Positions 14,599 to 24,424 of a DNA stretch of 38,606 nucleotides are shown here, one piece after another (the first letter of the stretch is position 1; each line of letters starts with the position of its first letter). The translations under genes were made by a program, and so were the position numbers. The DNA is from Actinophytocola sp. Lineage in GTDB: Bacteria; Actinomycetota; Actinomycetes; Mycobacteriales; Pseudonocardiaceae. The notes under the pieces are model-generated. The model saw nothing but the letters and a program-made list of their open reading frames with translations, ran no database searches and was not told the DNA's origin. The stretch spans positions 49,602 to 88,207 of the forward strand of contig WHUD01000002.1 of the NCBI GenBank assembly GCA_009377385.1, given 5' to 3'.

Positions 14599-16359
14599 AT
14601 GACTCCGCGCTCGCGACCCGCCACCCCATCGGGGCCGTCCGAGGCCACCAGGCTCGACGCGCTGCCCGCCGCCGGTGCGCGGACCGGCATCGTCACGGCG
14701 ATCGGCCTTGCCGGTGCCGCCGCGCTCGCACAGTCGATCGCTGCGGTGATCGGGGTCGTGACCGGTGCGGAACCCGCCTTCCTGTCGTGGCCGTTGCTCG
14801 TGCTGCTCGCCGTGCTGCCCGTCGCGGTCGCGCTCGGCCTGCTGCTGCGCGGCACACCGGGCATCGCCGCTGGCGTGCTGGCTGGGGCGGGCGTCGTCGC
14901 GGCATGCGGCGCCATCGCTGACGCGCAGGTCGCGATCGATGCCACCAGGATGGCCCGCCCCGAACTGCTGCTGCCGCAGATCGAGGTGTCCCCCGCGTGG
15001 CCGGGCCTCGGGCTGCTGGTCGCGGGCAAGCTGCTGCTCGCGGTCGCAGGGGGCATCGCGCTGCGGTCCGCGAGGTCGCTGCCGGACGACACATCGGGGC
15101 GGGAGCGAGTCAGGCAGCCGCTGGCGCTGCTCGCGGCGGCGTCCGGGCTGCTGCTCGGCATCGGCACGCTGCTCGCGCCGTACACCTCCCGTGACCCGCT
15201 GCTGCTCGACTCCGCCGCGCTGGATGGGCCGCCGCTGGCGCTCGCCGGTGCGGCGCTGCTCGGCATCGCGGCTCCAGCCTTCGCGGCGCTCGGCGTCGCG
15301 AGCCGCGCAGGTGGCGTCGCCAACGGCATCCTCGGCGGGCTCGCGCTCGGTGGCCTCTCGTTCGCGGTGCCGCCGATTGTTGCGGCGTGGCTGCTTGAGT
15401 TCGTGGATCCTGCCGCAGGGCCCGTCCTCGTTCTCGTCAGCGTCGTCTGCCTCGCGGCGCTCGCGACGCTGCCGAGCCGGTGGCTCGACGTGCTGCTGGT
15501 GCGAAGCGACGACGGCCCCGCCGTGCCTCGGCAGCGGGTGCTGTACGCCATCGCGGGCGGGCTTGCCATCCTCGCCGGCGTGAGCGCGATCGCCGGTGCG
15601 ATGACGCCGCTTGTCATCGGGCCGGACGGACATCAGGTCGGCAGCCCGGTGCAGTTCTTGCTGTACCCGGTGGGCCTCGGGCTCGGCCTGCTCGGCGTCG
15701 CGGCGCTGCTGCCGACCGCTGCGGCGTGGGTGCGTCCGGTGTTCTCCGTCGCATGGGCGGGGGTGCTGCTCGTCGCAGCGCAGGTGCTCACGGTGCCGAT
15801 CGCGGCGGACGAGTTGCCGATTGACACCACGAACGGCGCCGCTGGGTGGTGGGCCTTCTGCGCTGTCGTCTTCGCGGTGCTGCTCGCGGTGTGCTCGCTT
15901 GTGGCGGGGGTCGTCGAGCGGGAGGAGACCGGCTGGCTGCCCGCCGTCGCCGACGCCGAGGTGTCCGGCGGGGTCGCCGGCAAGCTGATCGGTGGCGGGG
16001 CCGCGCTCGCCGGGGTGCTCGCGCTCGGCGCGTTCCTGCTGCCGGTTGTGCGCTCGCAGGACTACGTCGCCGCTGCGTTATCGGCGCGGATGGACCTCGC
16101 GTTCTGGGGCGTGCTGTTGGCCACGCTCGCGGTGCTCGGCGTGCTTGCGCTTGTGCCGCGCAGCGGGCGGTCGTCCGCCGTCGCCTTGCTCGTCGCAGCC
16201 ATCGGTGTTGTCGGCCTCCGCTTGCTGGAGTCCTACGCTGTCGGCAGGCGTTACGATATGACGATCGGGCTAGGCGCGTTGTTCGCGATCGGCGCCATCG
16301 TCGTGCTCGTGGCCCTGGCCGTCACGGTGGCCATCCGAGGTCGCTCGACCGAGCGGTGA
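14599..16359 (+). CDS. Polytopic membrane protein, unknown function
   Basis: A 586-residue Ala/Leu/Gly-rich protein with roughly twelve or more predicted membrane helices and very short polar loops. The first helix starts near residue 30 (TGIVTAIGLAGAAALAQSIAAVIG) and the last ends near the C-terminus (GLGALFAIGAIVVLVALAVTVAI). I recognise no transporter signature, binding motif or catalytic residue. I prefer the ATG at 14599 (MTPRSRPATPSG) over one 24 bp upstream because TAGCGT is placed 7 bp before it. The gene is inserted between the M23 peptidase and sucC, a position that is empty in M. tuberculosis, so it may be a family-specific addition. Confidence 0.8.
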   Translation: MTPRSRPATPSGPSEATRLDALPAAGARTGIVTAIGLAGAAALAQSIAAVIGVVTGAEPAFLSWPLLVLLAVLPVAVALGLLLRGTPGIAAGVLAGAGVVAACGAIADAQVAIDATRMARPELLLPQIEVSPAWPGLGLLVAGKLLLAVAGGIALRSARSLPDDTSGRERVRQPLALLAAASGLLLGIGTLLAPYTSRDPLLLDSAALDGPPLALAGAALLGIAAPAFAALGVASRAGGVANGILGGLALGGLSFAVPPIVAAWLLEFVDPAAGPVLVLVSVVCLAALATLPSRWLDVLLVRSDDGPAVPRQRVLYAIAGGLAILAGVSAIAGAMTPLVIGPDGHQVGSPVQFLLYPVGLGLGLLGVAALLPTAAAWVRPVFSVAWAGVLLVAAQVLTVPIAADELPIDTTNGAAGWWAFCAVVFAVLLAVCSLVAGVVEREETGWLPAVADAEVSGGVAGKLIGGGAALAGVLALGAFLLPVVRSQDYVAAALSARMDLAFWGVLLATLAVLGVLALVPRSGRSSAVALLVAAIGVVGLRLLESYAVGRRYDMTIGLGALFAIGAIVVLVALAVTVAIRGRSTER

Positions 16360-16403
16360 CCGACTTCACCACCTCCGGGCTGCGCTTTTACTGTGCCGGT
16401 CGC

Positions 16404-16409
16404 TAGGGT
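16404..16409 (+). promoter_or_regulatory. Predicted -10 box of the sucCD operon
   Basis: TAGGGT stands 60 bp upstream of the sucC start, in the only gap before the operon. The -35 region is poorly conserved. Confidence 0.35.
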
Positions 16410-16469
16410 CTAGGCGTCGGAAACAGGCCGAAGCGAAACACAGTGGCGTGTCGTCAGGAGATGCGGAGA

Positions 16470-17648
16470 GTGGACCTCTACGAGTACCAGGCGAAGGACC
16501 TCTTCGCCGAGCACGGCGTCCCGGTGTTGCCGGGCTCCGTGGCAGCAACCCCAGAAGAAGCGCGGGCCGAAGCCGAGAAGATCGGCGGACCAGTCGTCAT
16601 CAAGGCCCAGGTCAAGACCGGTGGCCGGGGCAAAGCGGGCGGTGTCAAGCTCGCCGACAACGCGGATGACGCCAAGGCGAAGGCCGAGGCGATCCTCGGC
16701 CTCGACATCAAGGGACACATCACCCGCCGTGTCCTCGTCGCCCAGGCGTCCGACATCTCCGAGGAGTACTACTTCTCGTTCCTGCTTGACCGTGCCAACC
16801 GGACGTTCCTGTGCATCGCGTCCGCCGAGGGCGGTGTCGAGATCGAGGAGGTCGCAAGGACCAACCCCGACGCCGTCGCGAAGATCGCGATCGACCCGCT
16901 CGCCGGTGTCGACCGCGCCAAGGCGACCGAGATCGTGGCGCAGGCGAACTACCCGGAGGCCATCCGCTCCCAGGCGGCCGACGTCGTCGTGAAGCTGTGG
17001 GAGACCTTCGTCGCGGAGGACGCGACGCTGGTCGAGGTCAACCCAATGGTGCGGGACCCGCAGGACAACGTCATCGCGCTCGACGGCAAGGTCAGCCTCG
17101 ATGAGAACGCGTCGTTCCGGCAGCCCAAGCACGCGGACCTGGTCGACGCGGAGGCCGAGGACCCGCTCGAGGCGATGGCCAAGGCCAAGGACCTCAACTA
17201 CGTCAAGCTCGACGGCGAGGTCGGCATCATCGGCAACGGCGCAGGCCTCGTGATGTCCACTCTGGACGTCGTCGCCTACGCGGGCGAACAGCACGGCGGC
17301 GTCAAACCAGCCAACTTCCTCGACATCGGCGGCGGCGCGTCTGCCGACGTGATGGCCGCCGGTCTCGAAGTGATCATGTCGGACAAGGACGTCAAGAGCG
17401 TCTTCGTCAACGTCTTCGGTGGCATCACCGCGTGCGACGCGGTCGCCAACGGCATCGTGCAGGCGTTCAAGCTGCTCGAGGAGCGCGGCGAGGCGATCAG
17501 CAGGCCGCTCGTCGTCCGGCTCGACGGCAACAACGCGGACGAGGGCCGCCGCATCCTCGACGAGGCCAACCTGCCCGGCCTGCTCCGGGTGGACACGATG
17601 GACGGCGCGGCCGGCAAGGTCGCCGAGCTCGCGAACAAGGCGGTGTGA
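16470..17648 (+). CDS. sucC: Succinyl-CoA synthetase (ADP-forming) beta subunit
   Basis: A 392-residue subunit of the TCA-cycle enzyme that makes ATP (or GTP) and succinate from succinyl-CoA. It has the N-terminal ATP-grasp fold starting [18 protein letters not shown], the nucleotide site around [19 protein letters not shown], the metal-binding region VEVNPMV, and the C-terminal CoA-ligase part with NFLDIGGGA and FVNVFGGIT. Length is typical. The GTG start at 16470 has AGGAG 9 bp upstream; the frame is open slightly further but without homology. It is followed 3 bp later by sucD. Gene order matches Rv0951-Rv0952. Confidence 0.97.
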   Translation: MDLYEYQAKDLFAEHGVPVLPGSVAATPEEARAEAEKIGGPVVIKAQVKTGGRGKAGGVKLADNADDAKAKAEAILGLDIKGHITRRVLVAQASDISEEYYFSFLLDRANRTFLCIASAEGGVEIEEVARTNPDAVAKIAIDPLAGVDRAKATEIVAQANYPEAIRSQAADVVVKLWETFVAEDATLVEVNPMVRDPQDNVIALDGKVSLDENASFRQPKHADLVDAEAEDPLEAMAKAKDLNYVKLDGEVGIIGNGAGLVMSTLDVVAYAGEQHGGVKPANFLDIGGGASADVMAAGLEVIMSDKDVKSVFVNVFGGITACDAVANGIVQAFKLLEERGEAISRPLVVRLDGNNADEGRRILDEANLPGLLRVDTMDGAAGKVAELANKAV

Positions 17649-17651
17649 GTC

Positions 17652-18539
17652 ATGGCAATCTTCCTCGACGAGAACTCGAAGATCATCGTCCAGGGCATGA
17701 CCGGGTCCGAGGGCACCAAGCACACCGCCCGCATGCTGCGCTCCGGCGCCAACATCGTCGGCGGCGTCAACGCACGTAAGGCAGGCACGACCGCCGAGAT
17801 CGAGGGCAAGCAGCTGCCGGTGTTCGGCACGGTCAAGGAGGCCATGAAGGAGACCGGCGCGGACGTGTCGGTGCTGTTCGTGCCGCCGAAGTTCGCCAAG
17901 GACGCCGTGATCGAGGCGGTGGACGCCGAGATCCCGCTCGCCGTCGTCATCACGGAGGGCATCCCGGTGCACGACTCGGCGGTGTTCTGGGCGCACGCCT
18001 GCGCCAAGGGCAACAAGACGCGCATCGTCGGCCCGAACTGCCCCGGCGTGATCAGTCCTGGCAAGTCCAACGCGGGCATCATCCCGGCCGACATCACCGG
18101 GCCCGGCAAGATCGGCCTCGTGTCGAAGTCCGGCACGCTGACCTACCAGCTCATGTACGAGCTGCGCGACATCGGCTTCTCGTCCGCGGTCGGCATCGGC
18201 GGTGACCCTGTCATCGGTACCACGCACATCGACGCGCTCGAGGCGTTCGAGAACGACCCGGAGACCGAGGTCATCGTGATGATCGGTGAGATCGGTGGGG
18301 ACGCCGAGGAGCGCGCCGCCGACTACATCGAGGCCAACGTCACCAAGCCGGTTGTCGGATACGTCGCCGGGTTCACCGCGCCTGAGGGCAAGACGATGGG
18401 CCACGCAGGCGCGATCGTGTCCGGCTCGTCCGGCACTGCTGCCGCCAAGAAGGAAGCGCTCGAGGCGGCTGGCGTGAAGGTCGGCAAGACCCCGAGCGAG
18501 ACGGCGGAGCTGGCGCGCGAGCTGTACAAGGCGCAGTAA
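17652..18539 (+). CDS. sucD: Succinyl-CoA synthetase alpha subunit
   Basis: A 295-residue CoA-binding, phospho-histidine subunit. Visible are the Rossmann-type CoA site ([19 protein letters not shown]; many family members have GxTGxxG), [10 protein letters not shown], the central [16 protein letters not shown], and [21 protein letters not shown], whose His is the residue phosphorylated in the family. It starts 3 bp after the sucC stop, so the two are translationally coupled and form the alpha2beta2 or alpha-beta enzyme. A strong terminator follows. Confidence 0.97.
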   Translation: MAIFLDENSKIIVQGMTGSEGTKHTARMLRSGANIVGGVNARKAGTTAEIEGKQLPVFGTVKEAMKETGADVSVLFVPPKFAKDAVIEAVDAEIPLAVVITEGIPVHDSAVFWAHACAKGNKTRIVGPNCPGVISPGKSNAGIIPADITGPGKIGLVSKSGTLTYQLMYELRDIGFSSAVGIGGDPVIGTTHIDALEAFENDPETEVIVMIGEIGGDAEERAADYIEANVTKPVVGYVAGFTAPEGKTMGHAGAIVSGSSGTAAAKKEALEAAGVKVGKTPSETAELARELYKAQ

Positions 18540-18561
18540 CGACGCGCTAGACGTCACACCG

Positions 18562-18599
18562 AGGCCGGGCACTCGACGCGGGTGTCCGGCCTTGTTTTT
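18562..18599 (+). terminator. Intrinsic terminator of sucCD
   Basis: A G/C-rich stem (AGGCCGGGCAC pairing with GTGTCCGGCCT, one G-T pair) closes a short loop and is followed by TGTTTTT (18593-18599). This is one of the few hairpins in the window with a real T-run. Confidence 0.85.
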
Positions 18600-18786
18600 C
18601 GGTAAGTTCGGCGCCGGGCGGGGATCGTGTGAAACCATCCTGGCCTTGTGGCCGTCAGAGCGGTTGTTCGTGGCAGGTTCGTAGCGAGCGCTGAGTACTG
18701 TCCGCGTAGCTGAAGACGCACGATCGGCCACGTAGTCGCGAGCGCAGAATCTGATGACCTGAATCCGATCAAACAGGAGAGCACGG

Positions 18787-19587
18787 ATGACCTACCCGAG
18801 CAGCGGGTTTCCAGCCCAGGGGCCGCAGCACCAGCCGCCGCCGCAACAGCAGGGCGGACAGATGTACCCGCAGCAGCCGCAGCAAGACGGGGGTCGCACG
18901 CTCGACGTCGGTCGGATCGCTTATCTCGCCGTGGCGGGCCTCGGCGTACTGAACCTGTTCTTCGGCTTCGCAGGGCTCGGCAAGCTCGGGGCAGGCGGCA
19001 CCGCCAACTTCTTCGAGGCGTTCACCGGCTGGGTGCCGGGGCTGCTCCTCATCGCGGCACTCACCGCTGCGTTCGGCGTGCTGCCCGGCGACCACAAGCC
19101 GGGCGCGTGGCCGGCGGTGTTCTCGCTCGGCGCCGTGATTCCGTTCCTGTTCTTCGTGTTCTCCACAGACGCGGAGATCGGGACCGGCGGCATGCTCGTG
19201 CTGATCTTCGGTTTCCTGCAGGCGCTGGTCGCCGTGGCGGCGTACTTGATCGACGTCGAGCTCATCAGGCCGCCGCAGCCGGGTCGGAAGCAGCCCGCCT
19301 ACGGCCAGCAGCCCGGTTACGGTCAGCAGCCCGGTTACGGTCAGCCGGGGCAGTTCGGTCAGTACGGCCAGCCGCAGCAGGGTGGCTTCCCGCAGCCTGG
19401 CCAGCCCCAGCCGCCTGCACCTGGCCAGGTACCCGGGCAGCCACCGCAGGGTGCGCCGCCCGCGCCCGGCCAGCCTGGGCAGGGCCACCCGCCGCAGCCC
19501 GGCGCTCAGCCGCAGTCCGGCCCGGCGCCGACCCTCTACGCCAGCCCGCAGGGCCAGTTCACGCAGCAGCCTCCGCAGCAGGGCTGA
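18787..19587 (+). CDS. DUF5336 membrane protein with Gln/Pro/Gly-rich tail (Rv0954-like)
   Basis: A 266-residue homologue of the mycobacterial 34-kDa antigen-type protein (DUF5336). A Gln/Pro-rich N-terminus (1-38) is followed by four hydrophobic helices (about 43-65, 78-100, 107-128, 135-158) and a C-terminal tail of about 105 residues made almost only of Gln, Pro and Gly, including three tandem YGQ(Q)PG units. The ATG has AGGAG 7 bp upstream. In mycobacteria this protein is a membrane protein placed directly after sucCD and before a DUF6350 gene, exactly as here. Its function is not settled; the tail suggests phase-separating or scaffold behaviour (inference). Confidence 0.88.
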   Translation: MTYPSSGFPAQGPQHQPPPQQQGGQMYPQQPQQDGGRTLDVGRIAYLAVAGLGVLNLFFGFAGLGKLGAGGTANFFEAFTGWVPGLLLIAALTAAFGVLPGDHKPGAWPAVFSLGAVIPFLFFVFSTDAEIGTGGMLVLIFGFLQALVAVAAYLIDVELIRPPQPGRKQPAYGQQPGYGQQPGYGQPGQFGQYGQPQQGGFPQPGQPQPPAPGQVPGQPPQGAPPAPGQPGQGHPPQPGAQPQSGPAPTLYASPQGQFTQQPPQQG

Positions 19588-19595
19588 GGTGCCGG

Positions 19596-19638
19596 GAAGG
19601 GCATCTTACGGGCGCCAGACGCCTGTAAGATGCCCTTC
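19596..19638. terminator. Long perfect hairpin, bidirectional terminator
   Basis: A 19-bp stem with one G-T pair and a 5-base loop: GAAGGGCATCTTAC (19596-19609) continues into GGGCG and pairs with CGCCT and GTAAGATGCCCTTC (19625-19638). It lies between the converging DUF5336 and P-loop kinase genes. It lacks a T-run, as is common in actinobacteria. Confidence 0.7.
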
Positions 19639-19650
19639 ACGACACCCGCT

Positions 19651-20262
19651 CTACTCCCACCGGGTGATGACGAGGTCCGCGCGCGACGCGGTGGCCAACA
19701 CCAGTTCGGCGTTGGTCTGATCGGAGCCGCGTGCGCGCGCCACTGCGGCGTCGGCCGAGCGCCCATAGGCGCGGTGCCGCTCGACGAGACGTTCCAGCCG
19801 CTCGGACTCGTCCGGCGCGAGGAACCACACCTCGTCGAACAACGTGCGGAGTTCATCCCACGGCGGGTCCTCCAGCAGCAAGTAGTTCCCCTCGGTGATG
19901 ACGAGCGGCGTCTCGGGCGGCACCGCGACGGCGTTCGCGATCGGTTCTTCGATGTCCCTTCGGAACAGCGGTGCGTAGACGGTGCCCGCGTTCGCACGCA
20001 GCCGCCGGATCAGGTGAACGTAGCCGTCCGCGTCAAAGGTGTCCGGTGCGCCCTTGCGCTCCGCGCGCCCCAGTCGTTCCAGTTCGGCCTGCGCCAGGTG
20101 GAAGCCGTCCATCCCGACCACGATCGCCCGTCCGCCGAGTGCGTCGTTGACGGCGCTGGCCAGCGTCGACTTCCCCGAACCGGGTGCGCCGCAGATGCCG
20201 ATGATGGCCCGCTGTCCATCGCGTGCAAGGCGTGCGGCGCGGTCCAGAAGCGTATCGAGCAT
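19651..20262 (-). CDS. P-loop nucleoside/sugar kinase (uridine kinase-like)
   Basis: A 203-residue small-molecule kinase of the uridine kinase/phosphoribulokinase-like P-loop group. It has Walker A GAPGSGKST (about 25-33), the substrate-binding MDGFHLAQAEL (about 50-60), a Walker B-like LVITEGNYLLL segment (about 118-128) and an Arg-rich lid (RLERLVERHRAYGRS). The combination (G)MDGFH plus GNYLLL is typical of YggC/FrcK-type 'nucleoside/nucleotide kinase family' proteins, whose substrate is often a sugar, so uridine is not assured. The ATG at 20262 has AAGGTAGG close by. It is inserted on the opposite strand between two genes that are adjacent in mycobacteria, so it is likely a lineage-specific addition. 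Confidence 0.85.
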   Translation of the reverse strand: MLDTLLDRAARLARDGQRAIIGICGAPGSGKSTLASAVNDALGGRAIVVGMDGFHLAQAELERLGRAERKGAPDTFDADGYVHLIRRLRANAGTVYAPLFRRDIEEPIANAVAVPPETPLVITEGNYLLLEDPPWDELRTLFDEVWFLAPDESERLERLVERHRAYGRSADAAVARARGSDQTNAELVLATASRADLVITRWE

Positions 20263-20358
20263 GTCCTACCTTCGTGAGAATGAGGCGAAGAGCATAACCA
20301 ACCGTGACGGCGTGGCTCAGCGTGACGGCCAGGTATCAATGCGAAGCTGCCGATCACG

Positions 20359-21888
20359 ATGTTGCAACAGGATGAACAGACGCGGGTCGGCGGCGTAGGG
20401 CGGTTCAAGGAGCTGCTCGCCGTTGCGGTGCTGCCCGTGCTGACGGGGTACGCCGCCATCGCGACCGTGCTCGCGACCGTGGCCGCGCTGGCCACCGAGT
20501 CGAAGTTCTCTGTCACCGGGGTTCTGCTCGCGGCGGGACCCGGCTGGCTCACCGCGTACCAGGTGCCCGTCGTCATCGGTGACAACGAGCTCGGCTTGCT
20601 GCCACTCGCGCTCACCATCGGGGTGAGCGCGCTGGTCGCGCGGTCGGCGTTCGGTGCGGCCGACCGGCTCGGTTATCGGACGCCCCGGCAAGCGTGCGTC
20701 GTCATCGGGACCGTCGGGGGCACCCACGCGGTCGTCGGCGTGGCGATCGCTTTGCTCGCCAATGGCGCTGTCGTCACGGCGGACCCGCTCGACGCCTTCG
20801 GGGTGCCGGGGTTGGTGTCCGGGGCGGCGGCGATCGTCGGCGTCGCCCGCCGCTGCGGCCTGCTCGACGTCGTGCGTCCCCACGTCGACCCCGCCGCGAT
20901 CGCCGGGATGCGCGCCTCCGCGCTCGGGATGGCCGGGTTGCTCGCGGCGTCCGCGCTGCTGCTGACGGTGGCGACCGCGTTCGCCGTGCCAACCATTCAG
21001 GCGCTGTTCGTCACGCACGCGCCTGGATTCGGCAGCGGCTTCGGGATGCTGCTGCTGTGCCTGGGATATGTGCCGAACGCGGTGCTCGCGGTGTTGGCGT
21101 TCCTACTCGGGCCAGGGTTCACCCTCGGGGCGACGTCGCTCGGTCCGGTCACCTTCGAGAGCGGCCCGATGCCCGCCGTGCCGCTGCTGGCCGGGCTGCC
21201 GGACAGCCACGCACCCTGGTGGCCAGCGCTGTTCCTGCTGCCGGCGCTCATCGGCGCCGGGGTGGGCTGGACGTTGCGCGCGTCGTCGGCCGCGCCGATG
21301 GAGCGGATCCGGAGCGTCGCGGTGGCAGGCGCGATGATCGGCTTCGTGACGGTCGTGCTGACGACGTTGGCTGGCGGCGGCCTCGGCGGTGGTCCCTTCC
21401 CCGGCCTCCTCCTACCCGCCGGGCTGTTGTCCGTCGCTGCCTTCGCCTGGATCTTCTTCCCCGGCGCGCTCGTCACCTGGCTCGCCGGCCCCCGCGCCGT
21501 GTCCCCCGCTCCGGACGCCGAGTTCGTCGCTCCGGACGCCGACTTCGCTGTTGACGACGGCGAGTTCGACGCTCCCGACGTTGTGTTCTCCACCGGCCCC
21601 GGCGAGTTCTCCACTGGCGCCGGCGAGTTGGACGGTGCGGACGTCGACGATGCCGAGGACACCCTGGATGCCGCCCCAGGGGAAACCTCTGACGCCGAAT
21701 ATGCTGCGGACGTCGAAGACCAGGCCGAGGACGTCGACGACGTCGAAGCCACGGCCGATGTCAGTGCGGACTCTGACACCGGATCGGAGGACACAGCCGA
21801 ATCCGCCACCGAGACAGCCGAACCCACCCCCATGGCCGACGCCAACGCAGCCCCGGATCTCGACGCTGTCCGTCCTGACGAGCGCTGA
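20359..21888 (+). CDS. DUF6350 polytopic membrane protein with acidic repeat tail (Rv0955-like)
   Basis: A 509-residue protein. Residues about 20-375 form roughly ten membrane helices typical of DUF6350 (Rv0955-like), and the order with Rv0954-like, purN and purH supports this. From about residue 381 the protein changes abruptly into an Asp/Glu/Ala-rich tail of about 130 residues with no membrane character. The first 49 residues of this tail are seven exact 7-residue units (VSPAPDA, EFVAPDA, DFAVDDG, EFDAPDV, VFSTGPG, EFSTGAG, ELDGADV), built from a 21-bp DNA repeat that is also found outside genes at two other loci here. The ATG at 20359 lacks a ribosome binding site; an in-frame stop lies a few codons upstream. 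Function unknown. Confidence 0.85.
   Translation: MLQQDEQTRVGGVGRFKELLAVAVLPVLTGYAAIATVLATVAALATESKFSVTGVLLAAGPGWLTAYQVPVVIGDNELGLLPLALTIGVSALVARSAFGAADRLGYRTPRQACVVIGTVGGTHAVVGVAIALLANGAVVTADPLDAFGVPGLVSGAAAIVGVARRCGLLDVVRPHVDPAAIAGMRASALGMAGLLAASALLLTVATAFAVPTIQALFVTHAPGFGSGFGMLLLCLGYVPNAVLAVLAFLLGPGFTLGATSLGPVTFESGPMPAVPLLAGLPDSHAPWWPALFLLPALIGAGVGWTLRASSAAPMERIRSVAVAGAMIGFVTVVLTTLAGGGLGGGPFPGLLLPAGLLSVAAFAWIFFPGALVTWLAGPRAVSPAPDAEFVAPDADFAVDDGEFDAPDVVFSTGPGEFSTGAGELDGADVDDAEDTLDAAPGETSDAEYAADVEDQAEDVDDVEATADVSADSDTGSEDTAESATETAEPTPMADANAAPDLDAVRPDER
21499..21645 (+). repeat. 21-bp tandem repeats, locus A (coding, 7 units)
   Basis: Seven successive 21-bp units, starting with GTGTCCCCCGCTCCGGACG and continuing with units that open GAGTTC, GACTTC or GTGTTC. 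They encode the 7-residue repeats in the DUF6350 tail. Units at 30118-30201 and 30902-31006 have the same period, the same first unit (GTGTCCCCC) and the same (G/A)TGTTCG openings. Confidence 0.85.
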
Positions 21889-21933
21889 GTCACTCTCGCC
21901 TGACCGCATCCGTCGCTGGTAGGCGGCAGTGTC

Positions 21934-21939
21934 TAGGGT
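21934..21939 (+). promoter_or_regulatory. Predicted -10 box for purNH
   Basis: TAGGGT lies 34 bp upstream of the purN start, in the short gap after the DUF6350 gene. It is identical to the hexamer proposed for sucC. Confidence 0.35.
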
Positions 21940-21973
21940 GAAGGTGCTCGTCGGGAATCGAGAAGGAGAGGCG

Positions 21974-22624
21974 TTGGAGCGCTCGTCGCAGGCATCGGCC
22001 ACCAGGCTTGACTTCGCCACTCCGGTGACGATCGTCGTACTCGCGTCGGGGTCGGGCACGCTGTTGCAGGCCCTGCTCGACGCGGCGCAGCAGGACGACT
22101 TCCCGGCAACGATCGTAGCCGTCGGTACCGACAGGGATGGCGTCCTCGCGCTGGACCGGGCTGATCAAGCAGGCATTCCACGGTTCGTTGTGCCGCTCAG
22201 CGAGTACCCCGACCGGGCGAGTTGGGATGCGGCGCTGACCAAGGCGGTGGCCGCCTACCAGCCCGATCTCGTCGTGTCCGCCGGGTTCATGAAGATCCTC
22301 GGCGCCGAGTTCCTGCAGCATTTCGGTTTCCGGGTCATCAACACCCATCCCGCACTGCTGCCCGCTTTCCCCGGCATCCATGCCGTGGCCGACGCGCTGA
22401 CCGCTGGCGTAAAGGTGACCGGGTCGACGGTGCACTTCGTCGACTCCGGCGTGGACACCGGTCCGATCATCGCGCAGGAAGTCGTCACCATCGAACCGGA
22501 TGACGACGACGCGAGTCTGCACGAGCGCATCAAGGCCGTCGAGCGCCGACTGCTCGTTGACGTCGTGGCCGCGCTCGCCCGGCACGGCTGCACCATAACT
22601 GGAAGAAAGGTGAGTATCTCGTGA
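21974..22624 (+). CDS. purN: Phosphoribosylglycinamide formyltransferase (GART)
   Basis: A 216-residue enzyme that uses 10-formyl-THF to formylate GAR in purine synthesis. The family signatures are visible: the phosphate-binding loop [14 protein letters not shown], the formyl-folate and catalytic region [13 protein letters not shown] (catalytic Asn and His; the commoner Ser is Ala), and the catalytic Asp in [15 protein letters not shown] chose the TTG start at 21974 because AAGGAG lies 5 bp upstream and homology starts about ten residues later; the frame extends to 21929 but overlaps the probable promoter. It overlaps purH by 4 bp and is translationally coupled to it. Confidence 0.95.
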   Translation: MERSSQASATRLDFATPVTIVVLASGSGTLLQALLDAAQQDDFPATIVAVGTDRDGVLALDRADQAGIPRFVVPLSEYPDRASWDAALTKAVAAYQPDLVVSAGFMKILGAEFLQHFGFRVINTHPALLPAFPGIHAVADALTAGVKVTGSTVHFVDSGVDTGPIIAQEVVTIEPDDDDASLHERIKAVERRLLVDVVAALARHGCTITGRKVSIS

Positions 22625-24180
22625 CTGAGCAGGGCATACGTCCCATCAGGCGCGCGCTGATCGGCGTCTCGGACAAGTCGGGTTTGCTTGAACTCGCCAC
22701 CGGCCTGCACGCGGCGGGCGTCGAGATCATCTCTACCGGCGGCACGGCCAGGGTCATCGCGGAAGCGGGCGTGCCGGTCACGCCGGTCGAGGAGATCACC
22801 GGATTCCCCGAGTCCTTCGACGGCAGGGTGAAGACCCTGCACCCGAGGGTGCACGCCGCGCTGCTCGCCGACACCCGCAAGCAGGAACATCTCGACCAGT
22901 TGCGGGAACTTGAGATCACGCCGTTCGACCTGCTCGTCGTGAACCTATACCCGTTCGAGCAGACCGTAGCCTCAGGCGCCGCGCCGGACGAGTGCGTCGA
23001 GCAGATCGACATCGGCGGGCCAGCGATGGTGCGCGCCGCCGCGAAGAACCACGCCAGCGTCGCCGTCGTCGTCGACCCGAACCGCTACGACTGGGTGCTC
23101 GAACAAGTCCGTGGCGGCGGGTTCACGCATGCCGATCGCGCGCGGCTCGCCGCAGAGGCCTACCGTCACACGGCGTCCTACGACGTCACGGTCGCGTCCT
23201 GGACGGGCAACGTCCTCGCCCCCGAGCCCGGGACGACCTTCCCGGGCTGGATCGGCGCGACCTACCGGCGTTCGCACGAGCTGCGCTACGGCGAGAACTC
23301 GCACCAGCAAGCCGCGCTCTACACCTCTGGCGCGTCGGGATTGGCCACGGCGGAGCAGGTACACGGCAAGGAGATGTCGTACAACAACTACGTGGACGCC
23401 GATGCCGCCATTCGCGCCGCGTACGACCACGAGGTGCCCGCCGTAGCGATCATCAAGCACGCGAACCCGTGCGGCATCGCGGTCTCGGATACCGGCATCG
23501 CGGACGCGCACCGCAAGGCGCACGCATGCGACCCTGTCTCGGCGTTCGGTGGAGTCATCGCCACTAACCGTGAGGTGTCGGTCGACATGGCCGAACAGGT
23601 CGCCGACGTGTTCACCGAGGTCATCGTCGCGCCTTCCTATGCGGAGGGTGCGGTGGACATCCTGCAGCGCAAGAAGAACATTCGGATCCTGCGTGGTGCG
23701 GCGCCACAACGGGGCGGAATCGAGTCGCGTGCGGTGACCGGCGGGCTGCTGGTGCAGTCCTCGGACGCGATCGATGCGGCGGGCGACGACCCGGCGAACT
23801 GGACGCTGGCGGCGGGCGAGGTCGCCGACGAGGGGGTGCTCGCTGACCTGGTCTTCGCATGGCGGGCGGTGCGCGCGGTGAAGTCCAACGCGATCCTGCT
23901 CGCCGCCGATGGCGCCTCTGTCGGCGTCGGCATGGGTCAGGTCAACCGGGTGGACTCCTGCCGGCTTGCCGTGGAGCGCGCGGGCGACCGCGCGAAAGGT
24001 TCCGTTGCGGCATCAGATGCGTTCTTCCCCTTCTCGGACGGCTTGCAGGTGCTGATCGACGGTGGGGTGCGCGCGGTGGTGCAGCCGGGCGGCTCGGTGC
24101 GTGATCCCGAGGTCGTCGCGGCGGCGGAGGCTGCGGGGCTGACGGTGTACCTCACCGGGACGCGGCACTTCGCGCACTGA
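22621..24180 (+). CDS. purH: Bifunctional AICAR transformylase / IMP cyclohydrolase
   Basis: A 519-residue enzyme for the last two steps of IMP synthesis. The N-terminal MGS-like IMP cyclohydrolase domain (about 9-150) has [18 protein letters not shown] and [21 protein letters not shown]. The C-terminal AICAR transformylase domain (about 155-519) has [14 protein letters not shown], the catalytic [15 protein letters not shown] and the terminal [10 protein letters not shown]...FAH. Length is normal. The GTG start overlaps the purN stop (GTGA). Confidence 0.97.
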   Translation: MTEQGIRPIRRALIGVSDKSGLLELATGLHAAGVEIISTGGTARVIAEAGVPVTPVEEITGFPESFDGRVKTLHPRVHAALLADTRKQEHLDQLRELEITPFDLLVVNLYPFEQTVASGAAPDECVEQIDIGGPAMVRAAAKNHASVAVVVDPNRYDWVLEQVRGGGFTHADRARLAAEAYRHTASYDVTVASWTGNVLAPEPGTTFPGWIGATYRRSHELRYGENSHQQAALYTSGASGLATAEQVHGKEMSYNNYVDADAAIRAAYDHEVPAVAIIKHANPCGIAVSDTGIADAHRKAHACDPVSAFGGVIATNREVSVDMAEQVADVFTEVIVAPSYAEGAVDILQRKKNIRILRGAAPQRGGIESRAVTGGLLVQSSDAIDAAGDDPANWTLAAGEVADEGVLADLVFAWRAVRAVKSNAILLAADGASVGVGMGQVNRVDSCRLAVERAGDRAKGSVAASDAFFPFSDGLQVLIDGGVRAVVQPGGSVRDPEVVAAAEAAGLTVYLTGTRHFAH

Positions 24181-24202
24181 GGTCTTGTCTACCACGCCGG
24201 CT

Positions 24203-24245
24203 ACCACGCCGGTCGGCTGATTTCGGCCGCCCTGGCGTGGTTTCT
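24203..24245 (+). terminator. Hairpin terminator after purH
   Basis: ACCACGCC (24203-24210) pairs with GGCGTGGT (24234-24241), with further partial pairing inside the loop, followed by TTCT. It lies 23 bp after purH and before the imuA' promoter region. Confidence 0.6.
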
Positions 24246-24314
24246 GCGCTGACCTGGTCTTTTAGCTGATTTGCTTGCTTGGCTTGACATCACGTCCTGG
24301 CTAGCGTTCACTAG

Positions 24315-24340
24315 AGGTATCGAACATAAGTTCGATACCT
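24315..24340 (+). promoter_or_regulatory. LexA-binding SOS box of the imuA'-imuB-dnaE2 operon
   Basis: The core TCGAACATAAGTTCGA (24320-24335) fits TCGAAC-N4-GTTCGA exactly. It is extended by AGGTA on one side and TACCT on the other, giving a 26-bp perfect palindrome of 11-bp arms and a 4-bp centre. It lies about 85 bp upstream of imuA'. Confidence 0.92.
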
Positions 24341-24424
24341 GGTTAGGTGGCGCCGTCTTCTATATGGCGGGCCGATGGTCACGGCGGTGGCGTGACCGAG
24401 GTACGCGAGAGGGGATGTGCGGTG

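Noticed and set aside
16410-18731. 773-codon minus-strand frame opposite sucCD
   Set aside because: It is an antisense shadow of two certain genes; long antisense frames are common at this GC content.
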